From contig OZ316893.1 in the NCBI GenBank assembly GCA_973895155.1, positions 22,878,001-22,942,000 on the forward strand: a stretch of 64,000 bases of DNA, in the 5' to 3' direction. The DNA is from Marsupella aquatica (taxonomy: Eukaryota > Marchantiophyta). This document shows positions 1 to 12,274 of the stretch, piece after piece. A program made the translations under genes and the position numbers. Position 1 is the first letter of the stretch; every line of letters begins with the position of its first letter. Below the pieces are notes generated by a model. It had not been told where the DNA came from. It saw only the letters and a program-made list of their open reading frames with translations, and ran no database searches.

Positions 1-1011
1 GAACATTTCAGAATTGAAACATTATATAGTAAGTCAAAGAATATAGACCATATCAGCCACAGAATAATGAGATTTCCTACCCTCTTTGTTAAATAAGTAT
101 CAAAGTGTCTATTTTCTTTTGTATCGGGAAAGCATTTTCAAAGTAAGGTTCAGGGAAAAATCTGGGCAAAATTTTGACTAGAAAAAATGGTAGGGGGTCA
201 AACGCTTTTCAAAAATCAGTAGTATATCTTGTTGAGCTGAACAAAGTGAAGTCAGTAGTGTGACCATTTGTGTACAGTATGTATCTGGAAAAAAAGGGTA
301 TGTTTATACAAAATGTGTACAAAGTCTGGCAAATTAGCCAGCAGGCCTGGTATGTGCTTGTAGTCCGTGCCCACTTGAATAGGGAGGTTGGAAGGGTACC
401 TAGGAGGCAGTGACTTTGTTCAGTCTTCGTGTAATCAATGAGCTTTTTGGCCACGGACAAGGTACTTACCACATTGTTTGATTAGAACACTCCGTGATAC
501 ACAGAGTTGGTGGTTGCTAAGGTGGAGGCCTAGTCCCTTGGTTTGCCTCATTTTGTTCTTGGCAGTGTGATACATGTTGGGGAGACTCTAGAGAAAGATA
601 CAGTAGTAGTAGCTAGTAGCCAAGGGCTCCAGCCTCCAGGGTCAGTAAGCGGCAGGGCCACAACACCACTATACTCTTTGAATAGATTCACTTTTTGAGC
701 CAAACAAACACATACAAAACTACACTGTACAGCATCCCACGGTAGTAATATTGCACTGAGATCTTGGTCGTCCATTCAAATCAAAATCTTGATTACGTTT
801 TTATCTTTGCATCTAGCTTAAACTACAGTAGTCTGACCATTCAATAGGCCTTGTAGGACTCAAAAGAAAGATCTCAGCGAGAATTTTAAGACTATGTTTC
901 TCCGTTTTAGAAAATGAAGCTAAGGCAGTTTTGTTCTTGGTCCACCCGCTGCACTGTGTGTTCCTGTACTGCTTAGTGTACGATGACGTCTTTTATAACC
1001 GGAGTCGTGGT
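1..1011. other. Intergenic, no gene recognised
   Basis: AT-rich sequence without a coding signature on either strand. The short open frames on the minus strand have no recognisable domain and no splice context. I see nothing else here. Confidence 0.5.
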
Positions 1012-1060
1012 TTAGAGAGAGAGAGAGAGAGAGAAAAAAAGAAAAAAAGAAAGAAGAAAA
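1012..1060. repeat. GA microsatellite and purine tract
   Basis: A run of about eleven GA dinucleotides grades into an A-rich GAAA tract. It ends immediately before the target-site duplication of the inverted-repeat element that follows. Confidence 0.9.
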
Positions 1061-1070
1061 CGTACGTTAC

Positions 1071-1372
1071 TCGGGGTCTTCACTTCTTTTTTTCCGACCC
1101 ATCACACTCGAATAAGTGTAGTTTTTTTTATTGAGTTTAGTGAAATACTTTTAAATTTTTGTCGAAGAACATTAGGGTTATTTTAATCCAATTTTGAGAA
1201 TTATAAGAATCATAGAGTTTTTTAAAATCAAATATTAAAATATTCTTAGAATATTTTATTAAGTTAAGGGTTAAAAAATTCTTTAAAAAAATTATTGACT
1301 TAACTTTTAGTGTATTTATTCTCCCAAAACTTTTAGCCTGATATGAGACACCCCTTGGATTGAGGCCCCGAG
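1071..1372. mobile_element. Mutator-like MITE, copy 1 (302 bp)
   Basis: The element starts TCGGGGTCTTCAC and ends GGCCCCGAG, so the ends are imperfect inverted repeats. It is flanked on both sides by the 9-bp direct repeat gtacgttac (1062-1070 and 1373-1381). A 9-bp TSD is typical of Mutator-like elements. The interior is A/T-rich and has no ORF. It matches the element at 11851-12155 in the same orientation over nearly its whole length. Confidence 0.8.
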
Positions 1373-1381
1373 GTACGTTAC

Positions 1382-3360
1382 ACTTCTGTTGCTTTAATTA
1401 TAACTAGTAGGCTCAGGCAGCAGTGCTGGCTCTCTGAGGATTCTGAGCAAAGAGGACTACAGTACAATATAACATCCGCCGCTCCGATTCTCTTCGATCA
1501 ATTACGCACCGGTACTGTGCCGGCATAGCTGGGAATCACTCACTCACTCGCCCTGGCTGTGCAAGCTTGGAATTACGAGCGCGCAATTACGCATGCCATG
1601 CAGCGGGAATCAACACATTCCCAGCTTCTATTATTTGCCAACATCGACGCAAAAGCAGTAAAGTACTCGATCTCGTAAGCCCCATATGGTGAGTGTCGAT
1701 CGGAGTGAGCAAGACAGTACAGTATGGGTTCGCTTGCTGTCTATAATTCTATTGAATTGTACTGTACCAACCTTTTCTAACTAATGAGCCCGTACTCTGT
1801 GATCGAGCCAGTCGATGGAATAGAAACTCGGGGAATCATTCTGGAGCGTTGATGATTACATTTTGTCTTGTCTATCCTGTAATGTACCTCCACTGTCCCT
1901 CTTCTTCACCACGAACGAAGTCGATACGGTATTGGATACAAGCACCAGGAAAACACAGTAAATAATGGTTTTCTATTCGAAACAGGACTTCCATTTACGC
2001 TTCAAGCTTTACTCACACAATCTAGAAGCGAGCAGATCCAGCACCCATTCAAGCTGACAGCCATGAACCATGTAAGCACTCCCAAGAGTGTAAATGTGAA
2101 ATGTTTATTCACACTAGGTAAAGTAACTGCATTTGTGCTGTTACTAACATGAGTCCCCAAGTGTTGCTCATGAATAGATTAGGACAATCATTGAGCCGGT
2201 CTCTAGTCCCACCACCCCCAACCATACTTGTGCCCCAATAGTCATGGTCTAGAGTCTTCACTCTAGACAATAGGCACTATCTCTAGTTTTCAATAACACT
2301 TTATTAGATAAATTTTAACTAGTCTGAATACCTGTGGGTATGCACAGGAAGGGCTTCCCATACCCAGACTACCCTTGCCCCTTACTCACAAGCATATGAA
2401 GATTTTCTGTTACCAGGGCAATTATGGTGGATGCTTTGCTTGTACAGAGTAGATTGCTAATTCATAGACTCCCATTGCAAAATATATCCTCACTCATCCT
2501 GTCCATCAAGTAAACTTCTCATTTTGGGTGTCAAACTGAGTGTCTTGAGGCAAGCATTGGCCTAGTATTGTAGAATAGACAATCAAGCCTTCCAATATGA
2601 AGACTCTAACCAAAGGGGTCATTGTAGCATGCAAAGAACCACTAAAACAATTCCTCGCATGAGCAAAACTTTTACTCACATGACCCATAATTTTTGTATA
2701 CGCAATTGCCTCGCTAACAGTAACTTGGTTGATAACATCCATTTTGGGGACTCCTCTTTTTGCTAGCCATCTCACTAGCCATCTGGAATAATAAAAAATA
2801 CACAAAAAATAAAAAATAAAAGCAAAAGAAATTTAAACCACAAGTGCCTTGCTAACAATATTCCCTTTGCTAACAAATTCTTTTTTGCTCACATTATAGA
2901 ATACCTCTAACCAAAGTACTATACATTCTTCTTTCACACCAAGTACTGCACAACATGATTGTACAGAAAATAATTCTGAAGCGTATGCTTCTTTAGGCAA
3001 TCAGGAGAAACTTCCTGTTTTAAAACAAACTAATTTCCTAGGCTCCTAGTGACAGATGCATGGACACAACGTTATGATTGGGTGTAAGTGGGATGCCTCT
3101 CACTGGAAAGGGAGACGCTAAGCAGTAATTGATCACTCCAAGCACACCAATCGGATGGCTATAAAGTACTGTACTCAATATTAAGACTATCAGTAGTAAA
3201 GTACTTATTTTAGTGTTGTTACTTCAATTCAGCAAGAATGTTCATCTTAATTATACGGTTAAATCACCGTGGTCGGTTTACATTCTGGGTTGAGTATATT
3301 CACCTTTCGCTTTACCCCTGAAACATGAAAAACCTGTTCGAATTGCAATCACTTTTCCTC
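1382..3360. other. Intergenic, no gene recognised
   Basis: No conserved coding region or structured repeat was recognised. The 99-codon minus-strand frame at 2506-2805 lacks a recognisable domain. Composition is mixed, with a more GC-balanced stretch at 1.4-1.7 kb. Confidence 0.4.
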
Positions 3361-3517
3361 CTCTGCGAACTTTTCCTTCTTATATCAAGAACTATAATAC
3401 AAGGTTGCGCACTTTTCTCACTGTGTCCCCATATCCCCGACATCACTTTTAATCCTCTGCCAACTTTTCTTTTTTATATCAAGAACTATAATACAAGGTT
3501 GTGCCCTTTTCTACCTT
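3361..3517. repeat. Two-copy tandem repeat, 94-bp period
   Basis: The segment beginning CTCTGC at 3361 recurs at 3455 with few changes, including a shared stretch around tataatacaaggttg. An inverted fragment of the same unit (gcaaccttgtattatag) is present near 11245, so this is a dispersed repeat. Confidence 0.75.
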
Positions 3518-4250
3518 GGTCTTCATTCAAATATACAGTGTCCAAAAAATAGATTCCAGCAAAAGAGGAAGGAATAAATCAAAGATGAAAAAGTTTAGTG
3601 TGAATGAAAGAGTAAGAAACACTCAAAAGAGACAAAGAAAAAGGGAAATGATTATTAAATAAACTCATGCAAGCACAAGGATCAATGATGATCCCTATGC
3701 TTTCCATCAATGCGTAAGTGAGAACAAGATGTTAATAAAAAATGTTCTATTTATATTAGGCAATTTTTGTAATAATTATCAAAAAATGTTATACACTGGC
3801 ACCAATTTATACCATGGTCGCCTTTCAAAATTCCTGGGCCATTTTGGGTGAAAATATCAAAACCAGAAAAATGGAACCAATAAGACAAAAAAAAATCCAA
3901 TTGGAAACTCAAGCCATCACTTGGATTGCAGTGCCGCGATGTCAGCACACGCCGCGGTGACAGCACCAAGCCATAGCAAGTCGCGACCCGCCCTGCCCAG
4001 CTCGCAGCCGCCGATGCTGGCTGGCTCCGCCCTCTGCCTCCCAGGCCCCCTTTTGCCTCCCCACTTTGCGGCCCTCCCCCCTTGCCCTCCTTTAAATTTA
4101 TCCTTTTTAAAATATTTAAATTACAAAAACAATTTAAAAAATCATTCTCATTTTTTTGTACTTTGGTGGTGGTTGTGGCCTCTCTTTGTGTCATGACATC
4201 TCCCACTTGACAAATGTTTTTTACGCAATGAGATACAGTCTAACAAAGAT
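3518..4250. other. Intergenic, GC-rich island at 3.92-4.09 kb
   Basis: AT-rich sequence encloses a sharply bounded GC-rich patch of about 170 bp (3920-4090). Open frames exist on both strands through the patch, but they follow from composition and show no family motif. Confidence 0.45.
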
Positions 4251-4676
4251 ATCTTTCGCACCAACATAATTTTTCAACTACATCTTTAGCACAACGTCAC
4301 CTATTACACATTGATGTCTTTCTCCGAATGATATCTTTAGTAAACTACATCTTTTGCGCAACATCTTTTGAGCAACCACATATTTTACTTAACGACATTG
4401 TTTATTTAACAACACTGTAATATAATGCGACGATGTATTTATCCAACATCTTTTGTGCAACGGAGACTTGACAACATATATCACTCACGACTTAACAACA
4501 ACTTTATACTTAACAACATCTTTTTTCTTAATGATATCTTGGGCGTTGTGATATCTTTTGTCTCAACGACATCTTTTTTCTTAACGACATCTTGGGTGAC
4601 ACGACATCTTTTCTCTTAACGACATATTGGGCGTCACGACATCTTTTGTGCAATGCACGGGTATTGAGCTCATTCC
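4250..4676. repeat. Degenerate short tandem repeats (inverted relative of 9.4 kb array)
   Basis: Repeats of the word cgacatcttttttcttaa, about 18 bp or multiples of it, run through this block. Its right end, gtgcaatgcacgggtattgagct, is the reverse complement of the start of the array at 9418, so the two blocks are inverted copies of one repeat family. Confidence 0.75.
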
Positions 4677-4679
4677 CAA

Positions 4680-5442
4680 TGATGCAACGGAAGGAAGTGT
4701 GCGGAAAAATATAACTTATTATTGTAGTGGGTGCGGTGGAAGGCTACTGTAGCTACAATCTGTGATACAATAGCCCCAAACACAATTTTCATACCGTTGT
4801 CTAGTGGACTTGAGAAACTCCCAGTCACACCTACAGTGTGGCTTGACTCACGCCCCAGGAATAATTAAAAGTATGGGTGACGATGCTCATTCGCAAGCCG
4901 TGAGATCAAGATTGTGGAAAGGTGTGCTAACAAATGACATTATTTCAAGTAATTAAGATCACTTGGAAAAGATTCACTTGATTGGGAGTTGATTGAAAAA
5001 GCACCTTTGCCATTCAAATATTTGTGGTACTTGTATTTGTAGTGGTTTTGGCCAGTGGTAAAATCTTAGTTGAAAATAGAGTTGTAAACATCGACCGTGT
5101 AGTGGACGGTCGATTGTAGTGATTTGCAAATTTGTGTAATATGCAACTCTAATTCAAGTGATCTAAGTTTTAGTGGCAAAAAAAGAAGTTGTAATCAGTG
5201 ATTAAGGTAACATAGTTCTAAGTAGAGTCATAAAATGCAGATGATTCAACCCATTAAAAAAACAATGGTTGGCACCACGTATGAGTTGTTTAGGCAAAGT
5301 AGTTGCAAGGCCTGTAGTAGTAAAACACAGGTTTTCTTCTAGTGGTAATCCTCGTCCTTGAGGTAGTCTAGTCCGCGATCAAGAACCCCACGCACGCGGA
5401 CTATCTCAAGGAGCATCAGTTGAAACAGTTTGTTCATTTACC
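4680..5442. other. Possible leader or LTR of the following gag-like ORF
   Basis: No gene is seen. It lies directly upstream of the gag-like ORF, so it may hold that element's leader or 5' LTR. I could not pair it with a second LTR copy. Confidence 0.25.
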
Positions 5443-6129
5443 ATGGAGGACTACCGAGTAGTCCCTGGAACCTTATTCCATGATCTGGTCCAGGAATTTA
5501 GCCAAAACCTGTCGGGGGAACTAGCAACATACATCAAGCAGCAGGTCGTGCAATACTTCCAACCGGCCTTCTTCATGTTAGAGCACCAACCGCAGATGAA
5601 CCACTTGGAGGATGAACTCATGGCAAAGGGAAACGAGATCTGAGATCTCCAGATGACAGTGGAGCGACTGGAGGAGGCAGCCACCGCGCGTTGTGATGAG
5701 TTAGTCCGCACCACAGAACAATAAAACGGACTAACCCAGGAGTTGCTCAAAGCTCAGGCTGACCTTAAGGAACTTGAGGCCATTGTGCTTCAACTTTGGT
5801 CCGAGTCCTTGGCTTGGGTTAACAGCCTGTCCAACCTCAACAACCAATTCCTTCAGGCTGCCCAGCAGGTGACCGTTATCTTTGCCGAACGAGATAAATT
5901 GTTGGCGCAAAATGCACCGTAACACCATTGGCAGCTCAGTCAAGAGGGGGCACAGCTCCAAACTGAGGCCGACAAAGTCATGAACAAGGCGGAGGAGGCG
6001 ATACGGGATAACAACGCCTTGCAAGACCAAATTACGCTGCTTGTAATCTAGCGAGATAGGGCAGAAACTGCCTCTAATCAAGGCGGCTCAAGGCCTCGTC
6101 CTGACAAAGGGACAACCTTGGACCAATAG
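5443..6129 (+). pseudogene. Broken gag-like coiled-coil ORF of a retroelement
   Basis: One reading frame from the ATG at 5443 stays protein-like for about 230 codons, although it is cut by stops at 5641 (TGA), 5722 (TAA), 5920 (TAA), 6049 (TAG) and 6127 (TAG). The translation is rich in Q, E, L and A with heptad-like spacing (VERLEEAA, KAQADLKELEAIV, QTEADKVMNKAEEAI), which suggests a long coiled coil. A frame that keeps its character across several stops shows an old coding region inactivated by point mutation. I read it as a gag-like ORF because a second coiled-coil, transposon-like ORF with the same decay pattern lies at 55-58 kb. No zinc knuckle, protease or RT was found next to it. Assignment to a retroelement is inference. 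Confidence 0.5.
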
Positions 6130-7047
6130 CGTAACACGCGCAAGGGGTGGTTAGTGCAGGGGACGGTCAAGCACCGCACAATGCAGTTGAGAATAGTGGC
6201 ATCTTTTTGGGTTAACCTTAGCGACAGAATAGCTATCAGTAGGCGCCGATTGGCAGCACGGTAGGCAGGATTAGGACAAAGTTAGTTAGGATCTTCCAGC
6301 GTAGGATAGAGTCCATCAACGAACTAAAAATGACGGACAGTAGGCTTAGACATTGGCACCACCGTCAATGACCCTTGCCACTGACAATCGACCAGTCAGT
6401 AGGAAGGCAGTCAACCATGTCAGGAGGTAGTTAGTTAGTTAGGCATTTCCCGAGGGATGTAGCAGCTCCCCCGTCCCATTCTGCATGAAGTATTTAGGCT
6501 CCCCCTTCTGCTAGGGAAGGGGAGAGACTTACGGTTCATTTGAGTAAGCAAGAACATCATGGGCGGGGAGTCCCGGCCTGAGTAAGATCAGAGAGTACTA
6601 AGGAGTGAGAGCCAGAGTCAAGCTTGTTGGGTTAGTGCAAGGCAGGGCCTTGTAGAGACTGGGCATCGACTGCTGATTGCTTAGAAGTCGAGTCAACTGT
6701 GTAAAGTGCTTCTTCTTATCTGTGTAAACCTGGTCTTTCCCTCCGATCAAATTGCAAGCAAGTTGTGTTGTGTGCAATGTGTCTTGCATTGACAAAGGCG
6801 TCATTTTAAGGGACAAATCAGGTGCGGACTAATGGTTGGGATTGTCGGGAAGTGTATGCTGCAAATTCTTGTTGCGGCAATGGCTTGAAAGTCCCCAAAC
6901 CGGGAGTTAGTCCGAGTCACTAACTATGGGGTCCTTCCAGCGGCGGAAACCAAACATACCTATGATGTTTGTAATGGTTGTGTAATATTATACCGGTGCA
7001 TGTATGCATATAGTCCGACTTAGACTAACCAAGGCCACCCCGGATTC
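6130..7047. other. Remainder of the decayed element, no gene
   Basis: No coding signature. It may include the 3' part or an LTR of the element that carries the gag-like ORF, but no terminal repeat pair could be identified. Confidence 0.3.
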
Positions 7048-7180
7048 GAAATTCAGCGTCGCGCATTGAACAGAATCTGCCGTCAGGGCCACCTGTCTTG
7101 CTTAGAACGCAGCTGGTCTGGGAGGGAAGGAGCTGCGCCCAGAAGTATTCCAGATCGAAACAATAACATCAGGAAGGAAT
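7048..7180. repeat. Fragment related to the NLR upstream flank
   Basis: A short stretch with shared words (aaattcagc, cagaatctgccgt, gagctgcgcc, ttccagatcgaa in the same order) matches 20870-20965 in the flank of NLR copy A and 46890-46950 in that of copy B. It is a diverged, isolated piece of that flank. Confidence 0.5.
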
Positions 7181-9417
7181 CCTGTGATGTAAAGTGACAC
7201 TACAGTATTCAATGCAGAACCGAAAAGCCTAAGTTACAGTGTTTTAGCACGAACGACTCAACGAGGATAGTCGGGATGGACACTTCTCGTGGGAGCTTTG
7301 ATTTTTGGTTCGAGCCCTAATCTATAGTTCGATGGCGTTCGTACAACGCGGCGAATCCAAACTGACTTCCACTTGCGAACCTAATTAATAATGTTCTACT
7401 TCCGTCCAGGAACCCGGGCGGGAACTTCATAAGGAGGAACGACAGTCAATGCATGTTTCCTGCTAGAGAAGTCATCAGGAGATAATTTTAAAGAGCCTAC
7501 AAAATCTTACTCACGAGCAGAGCGTGGGTTTAGATGGACAATAAAAATAATGTTCTTCTGCTGGACGTCCGTGCACAGGGAATCTCCGGCGGGAGGGAGA
7601 AACTCGGGTCAACAAGGGAGAAAGCCAACCAGGTTTGTTTGGCCCCGATCTCCATCCTGCACTGCCTCACTAGGTTTGTCTGGAAGGGACAGTAGGAAGC
7701 TGGAAGGGAGGCCGGCCTTAGACGGTCATCGAAGGAAATAAATGGAGTCAAGCTTCGATTAAAGTTCCAAAGTTCCACTTGATTTGCGTTTCTCAATGAT
7801 GGCCTGGACATTAATGATGTGCGTTCAGATTCTGGAGAAGTAATTTCAGGATTAGGAGAATGGTGTTCCGAATCTATCGAGGAGAGAAAATCATAGAGAG
7901 ACCTTGAAAAATCGTTGTGCTCGTTTGTGAACGTACAAATCTTTCCAGCTCCACGCATTGTTGTGCATAATGACTAAGAACAAATCACATTAAATCTTAC
8001 AGCAACTCAGATTTGCTATAGAATTGAAGGGCGACGCACTCTACGGTTAAATAAATCACATGTTGGAATCCATTCAAATCATCTGAGTTCCGCTAGTGAA
8101 TCTCATCCCACACACGTCCATGCTTGTCCGGATCCTCTCAAGTGAAACTAATGTACAGATATAATTCCAACATAAACCCTGTTAAATGGAAATTGACCGG
8201 AAGAAACTTCGTCTCAAAATTCATCTCAAATGACGGAGATTTCAATCTTCAATTTCCACAGAATGTAATCTGCCCTATGCTGACTTTCAGAATGGTCAGA
8301 GGAGCTTAACTAGAAGTTTCAAGTATCTTTTATGTCCAATCTGACCAATGATGCTGCCCCCATCAATCTTGTATCCTATAAGCGCCTTGAAAAGCAAGAA
8401 CATGGTGACGCTGCTACTAAGATCAAGAATAATATCCTTCCTGGATGAAATTGATCGACAAAAACAAATCTCCAAGCTCGAAGATTCTGTCCGATGCGTC
8501 GTTGTGACGACTACTGACAACTTTTCAAACTGTGCAAAAACTAGCAGCTGGAATCATGGAAGGACCGTATGGAGGACAGTAATATACATTCAACTATTAA
8601 TCGCGACGCTGTTCATTGTAGCAAGGGACGTGACTTCAGGGTGGTGTAAGCTTTTCGATCAGGGGCGAATCTGGACGAGGTTTCATATTCTTAGGCAGGC
8701 GTCTTGAAGATGACGAAGAGTGAACGTGGGTCGAGCATAGCTTTAGCGATTGACAGCTCTTTGCAGAACCAGCGCACTCTAAATCAGCATTCGAGATCGC
8801 TAGTGAAGCTGCGACTTTGGCAGGAGAACCTCTGACGGCAGTGATCTCTCCGCCATCCGTATTGGACTGGCCCTCATTAACAACAAATTCAGCATCTAGA
8901 CGAGGTAGCCAGCGCTCCTAAGATTCAGTCAAAGGCAGCACTATGCTGTTGGTAAAGAATTATGGACGAAGTTGTATTCATGTGAGCTTTCTGGGTTTGA
9001 GTCACTTTGAATAGGTGTGGTAAACCCTTGTAGAAGTCAAAGATGATGAGCTTTTAGCAATATTTGAAATGTACACAGAAGATGACTGACCAAAGAAATC
9101 ATCTGGACTATGGTACATGGGATGGCCTCTGGCAAATTCTTGAGATACTCCAAGTTCAGCCGGTCCCACCACTTCCACCATTTAATTAAATTAAAGTCAA
9201 TATTGACTTTTGCTGAGTGACCCTTTTCAGCTCACAAGCTTGGACAACACCAAATCTTGAGTAATTCAATATTTATTCCATCACTGCTCATTGATCTAAT
9301 GCAATGGCTTTTCTTCATTCAAATCACTGAAGCCGCACTGTAAAATAATAGTTCAAGTTGCGGTTGGCATTCAACAGCCTTCAAGTCTCGGTTCACGTGA
9401 CACATTTTCATAGTAAA
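7181..9417. other. Intergenic, no gene recognised
   Basis: Several open frames of 60-140 codons exist (for example minus 7530-7958 and plus 8348-8707). None shows a domain, a repeat or splice context that I can support. A remnant of a host or mobile gene cannot be excluded. Confidence 0.35.
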
Positions 9418-9890
9418 CTAGCTCAATACCCGTGCGTTGCACAAAAGATGTCGTGTCGCCCAAGATGTTGTTAAGACAAAAAGATGTTGTGTCACCCAAG
9501 ATGTCGTTAAGAAAAAATATGTTGTGTCGCCCAAGATGCCGTTAAGAAAAAAAAATGTGTTGTCGCCCAAGATGTTGTTAAGAAAGAAAATGTTGTGTCG
9601 CCCAACTGAAGATGTCATTCATGAAGAAAAAAATGTTGTGCCACCCAATGTGTCATTAATAAAGAAAAAAGATAATGTGTCACTCAAGATGTTATTACAA
9701 AAAAAAAATGTTGTGACACCCAAGATGTACTTAAGAAAAATGATATTGTGTCACCCAAGATGTACTTAAGACAAAAGATATCGTGTCAACCAAGATATTG
9801 TTAAGAAAAAAGATGTTGTGGCACCCGATATGTCCTTAAGAAAAGGAATGCCATGTTGCCCAAGATGTCATTAAGAGAAAAGTAGCACAA
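9418..9890. repeat. Tandem repeat array, about 36-bp unit
   Basis: About twelve degenerate units of the form aagatgttgtgtcgcccaag plus atgtcgttaagaaaa follow one another. The block begins ctagctcaatacccgtgcgttgcac. Read on the minus strand this is a GTGC-aac-GCAC hairpin, then gggtattgag, then CTAG followed by T, which resembles a Helitron 3' end. Both ORF directions through it are artefacts of the repeat. The inverted relative is at 4.25-4.68 kb. Confidence 0.7.
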
Positions 9891-10530
9891 AAGATGGTGT
9901 GGTGAGAAAAAGATGTTGAGGTGAAAATAGATGTTGAGGTGAGAAAAAGAAGTTGAAGTGAGAAAAAGATGTCAAGGAGAGAAATGTTTAGGTGAGAAAA
10001 AGATGTTGAGGTGAACAAAGATGTTGATGAGAAAAAGAGATGTTGAGCTAAGAAAAAGAAGTAGATCAAAAACTATGTCAAGGAGAGAAAAGATGGCGAT
10101 GTGAGAAAAATATGTGAAGATCATGAGAAAAAGATGTCAAGGGTGAGGGAAAGATGTTGTGGTGAGATAAAAATGTGAAGGTGAGAAAAAGTTCAGATGT
10201 CAAGGTGAAAACAAATGTCAATGAGAAAAAGATATGTTGAGGTGAGACAAAGAAGTCAAGGTGAAGAAAAGATGTCGAGGAGAAAAAAAACATGGCGAGG
10301 TGAGAAAAAGATGTTGAGGAGAGAAAATATGTAGAGGGTGAGGGAAAGATGTTGTGGTGAGATAAAGATGTCAAGGTGAGAAAAGATGTCGAGTCAGGTG
10401 AGAAAATTTATCGAGGAGAGAAACAAAAATCAAGGACCGAAACGATGTTGAGGGTGAGAAAAAATTGTCATGAGATAAAGATGTCAATGTGAGAAAAAAT
10501 GGCAAGTTTGAGAAAAATATGTCAAGGCAA
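9891..10530. repeat. Tandem repeat array, about 18-20-bp purine-rich unit
   Basis: Reiterated units of the form gaggtgagaaaaagatgt produce a strand-asymmetric, purine-rich array. It directly continues the 36-bp array and shares the aaaagatgt word with it, so both may derive from one expanding repeat. Confidence 0.8.
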
Positions 10531-11789
10531 GGTACAATTGTTGTGGTGGTGTGCAACAACTCGTGCACTGCACATAGATATCGGAGACTGAGATAATAGT
10601 CACCGCAAAATAGAGTCCAAGCACAACCAAGTGACAAAAAAAAATGTTTTTAATTTTAATTTTTTGGAGAAATTAATATCATATATATTATTTATACTCA
10701 AGTTTTTTCAAAACTTGAAAGTTATTATCCAATTATTTAAGTCTCAATTTTAATAATTAATTTTAAATTAATTTTAAATTATTATTTTTATCTTGGTTGG
10801 GTTTGGGTAGGCTATGGGTAGCTTGGGAAGAGGTAATTGAGATTAATAGACATATGGATGGATCCTACAGTTGCAGAAAAACAAATTTTTACTTAAGACC
10901 TAGGATTGTTCCCATTTTTTCTTGAGTTTGTAAATAATACCATATCCATTTTTAGAGGATATGGTATATCATGACTTATGATACTCTTGCATACAAGAGG
11001 GTTAGGTACCTTTTTTGTCTTTTGTTTCCACCACTAGATTCTTTTTTGTGTGAAAAGTGCGTACAACAAGGTTAGTTACAATTTTTGTTTTGTGTGTCCA
11101 CCAATTGATTACCGTTTGTGTGAAAAGATTTCCTGTACATTTTGGTTCACTCTATATTTAATTTGCTTTTGGTTTTATCCCTTCTCTTTATTGATTAGTT
11201 CTTTTCTTGGCACTGTGTTTTTGAATGACGACCACAGCATAAAAAGACGCAACCTTGTATTATAGAAGTTAATGGAGAGATCATTGAGTAGGATTCTTTT
11301 GGTCCCCGGTAACTGCACATCAAAATACAAGTGTACGACATTCCTTTATAACATGATACATCTTCTTATTTTCTTGAAATCAATGAGTGCACACCATATA
11401 TTTTGATGTGTGATTACGGGCAGGGGATTCTTTCCAGGGGCAAATTTGTGAAGCTATGCATGCACACCCTCCACAAGACTGTGTGGCCAACCTCCCACTA
11501 AGGACAGCCAAGCTCTATGCCGTCTTGTCTACAAGACCCCCTGTATAGTACTGCCAAGTACTGGGCCCATCCCAACCTGACCTTCTGGCCAGGCCCATTG
11601 CCATGGCAAAGGGTTTGTGCTGGTCGGGGGCTCGGGAAACTGAACTTGAGAGAGGTTACAGTCAACCAGGTCTAAGTGCACCATTTTTAAGTGCAATACC
11701 AGATAAATTGCAGGGGAAACAGTACAGTGGACCCTATCTAAGTACACCTTTTAGTAGTGAGGCCCCTGGCCAAACCTCAATGATCACAA
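10531..11789. other. Intergenic AT-rich DNA with repeated motifs
   Basis: No gene. A pair of similar segments around 10990-11130 shares a gtgtgaaaagtgcgtac-like word. A piece near 11245 is inverted relative to the tandem repeat at 3.36 kb. Words such as cagtggaccctatctaagt at 11715 recur at 12340. Confidence 0.4.
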
Positions 11790-11791
11790 TA

Positions 11792-12272
11792 GGGCGTGTC
11801 AAAGCAGGCCTGTAATTCAGTTACAAATCAGGACATAAATTGCTTTTATGCCCGGGGTCCTCACTTCTTTTCTTCCGACCCATCATGCGTGAATAAGTAT
11901 AGGGTTTTTTTATTGGGTTTAGTGAAATACTTTTAAATTTTTGTTGAAGAACATTAGGGTTATTTTAGTCCAATTTTGAGAATTATAAGAATCAAAGGGT
12001 TTTTCTAAATCAAAATTGTAAATATTTTTGGAATATTCCATTAACTTAGGGATAAAAAAATACTTAAACAAAATTTATTGACTTAAGTTTTAGGGTGTTT
12101 ATTCCCCCAAAACTTCGCACGTGATATGGGATACCCCTTGGATTGAGGCCCCCAAGCTTTTACGGCCAAGACAATATCACTACGGGAGACCAAAATACAC
12201 ACCCCATAAACATTTTACTTCCAAAAATTCACAGCTGTAAGACTCTCCTTAAGGGAGAACTTTGACACGCCC
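11792..12272. mobile_element. Small TA-flanked inverted-repeat element (481 bp), host of a nested MITE
   Basis: The ends are GGGCGTGTCAAAG and its exact reverse complement CTTTGACACGCCC, flanked by TA at 11790-11791 and 12273-12274. A TA target and 13-bp inverted repeats fit a Tc1/mariner-type MITE. About 305 bp of the interior is the Mutator-like MITE at 11851-12155, so the element proper is only about 170 bp. Confidence 0.65.
11851..12155. mobile_element. Mutator-like MITE, copy 2 (305 bp), nested
   Basis: Near-colinear with the element at 1071-1372, same orientation. It starts CCCGGGGTCCTCAC and ends GAGGCCCCCAA. The flanking 9-bp repeats are gcttttatg (11842-11850) and gcttttacg (12156-12164), one mismatch. 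It sits inside the TA-flanked element, so it inserted later. Confidence 0.8.
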
Positions 12273-12274
12273 TA

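Noticed and set aside
3751-4206. 151-codon minus-strand frame and 91-codon plus-strand frame over a GC-rich patch
   Set aside because: Open because of composition; no domain, no splice context, and both strands are equally open.
7530-7958. 142-codon minus-strand frame
   Set aside because: No recognisable motif, hydrophobic pattern or repeat; no supporting duplicate in the window.
9437-10637. Open frames on both strands (77-110 codons) with repetitive Ser/Phe/Thr or Lys/Val peptides
   Set aside because: They are translations of the short tandem repeats; frames exist on both strands and no family motif is present.
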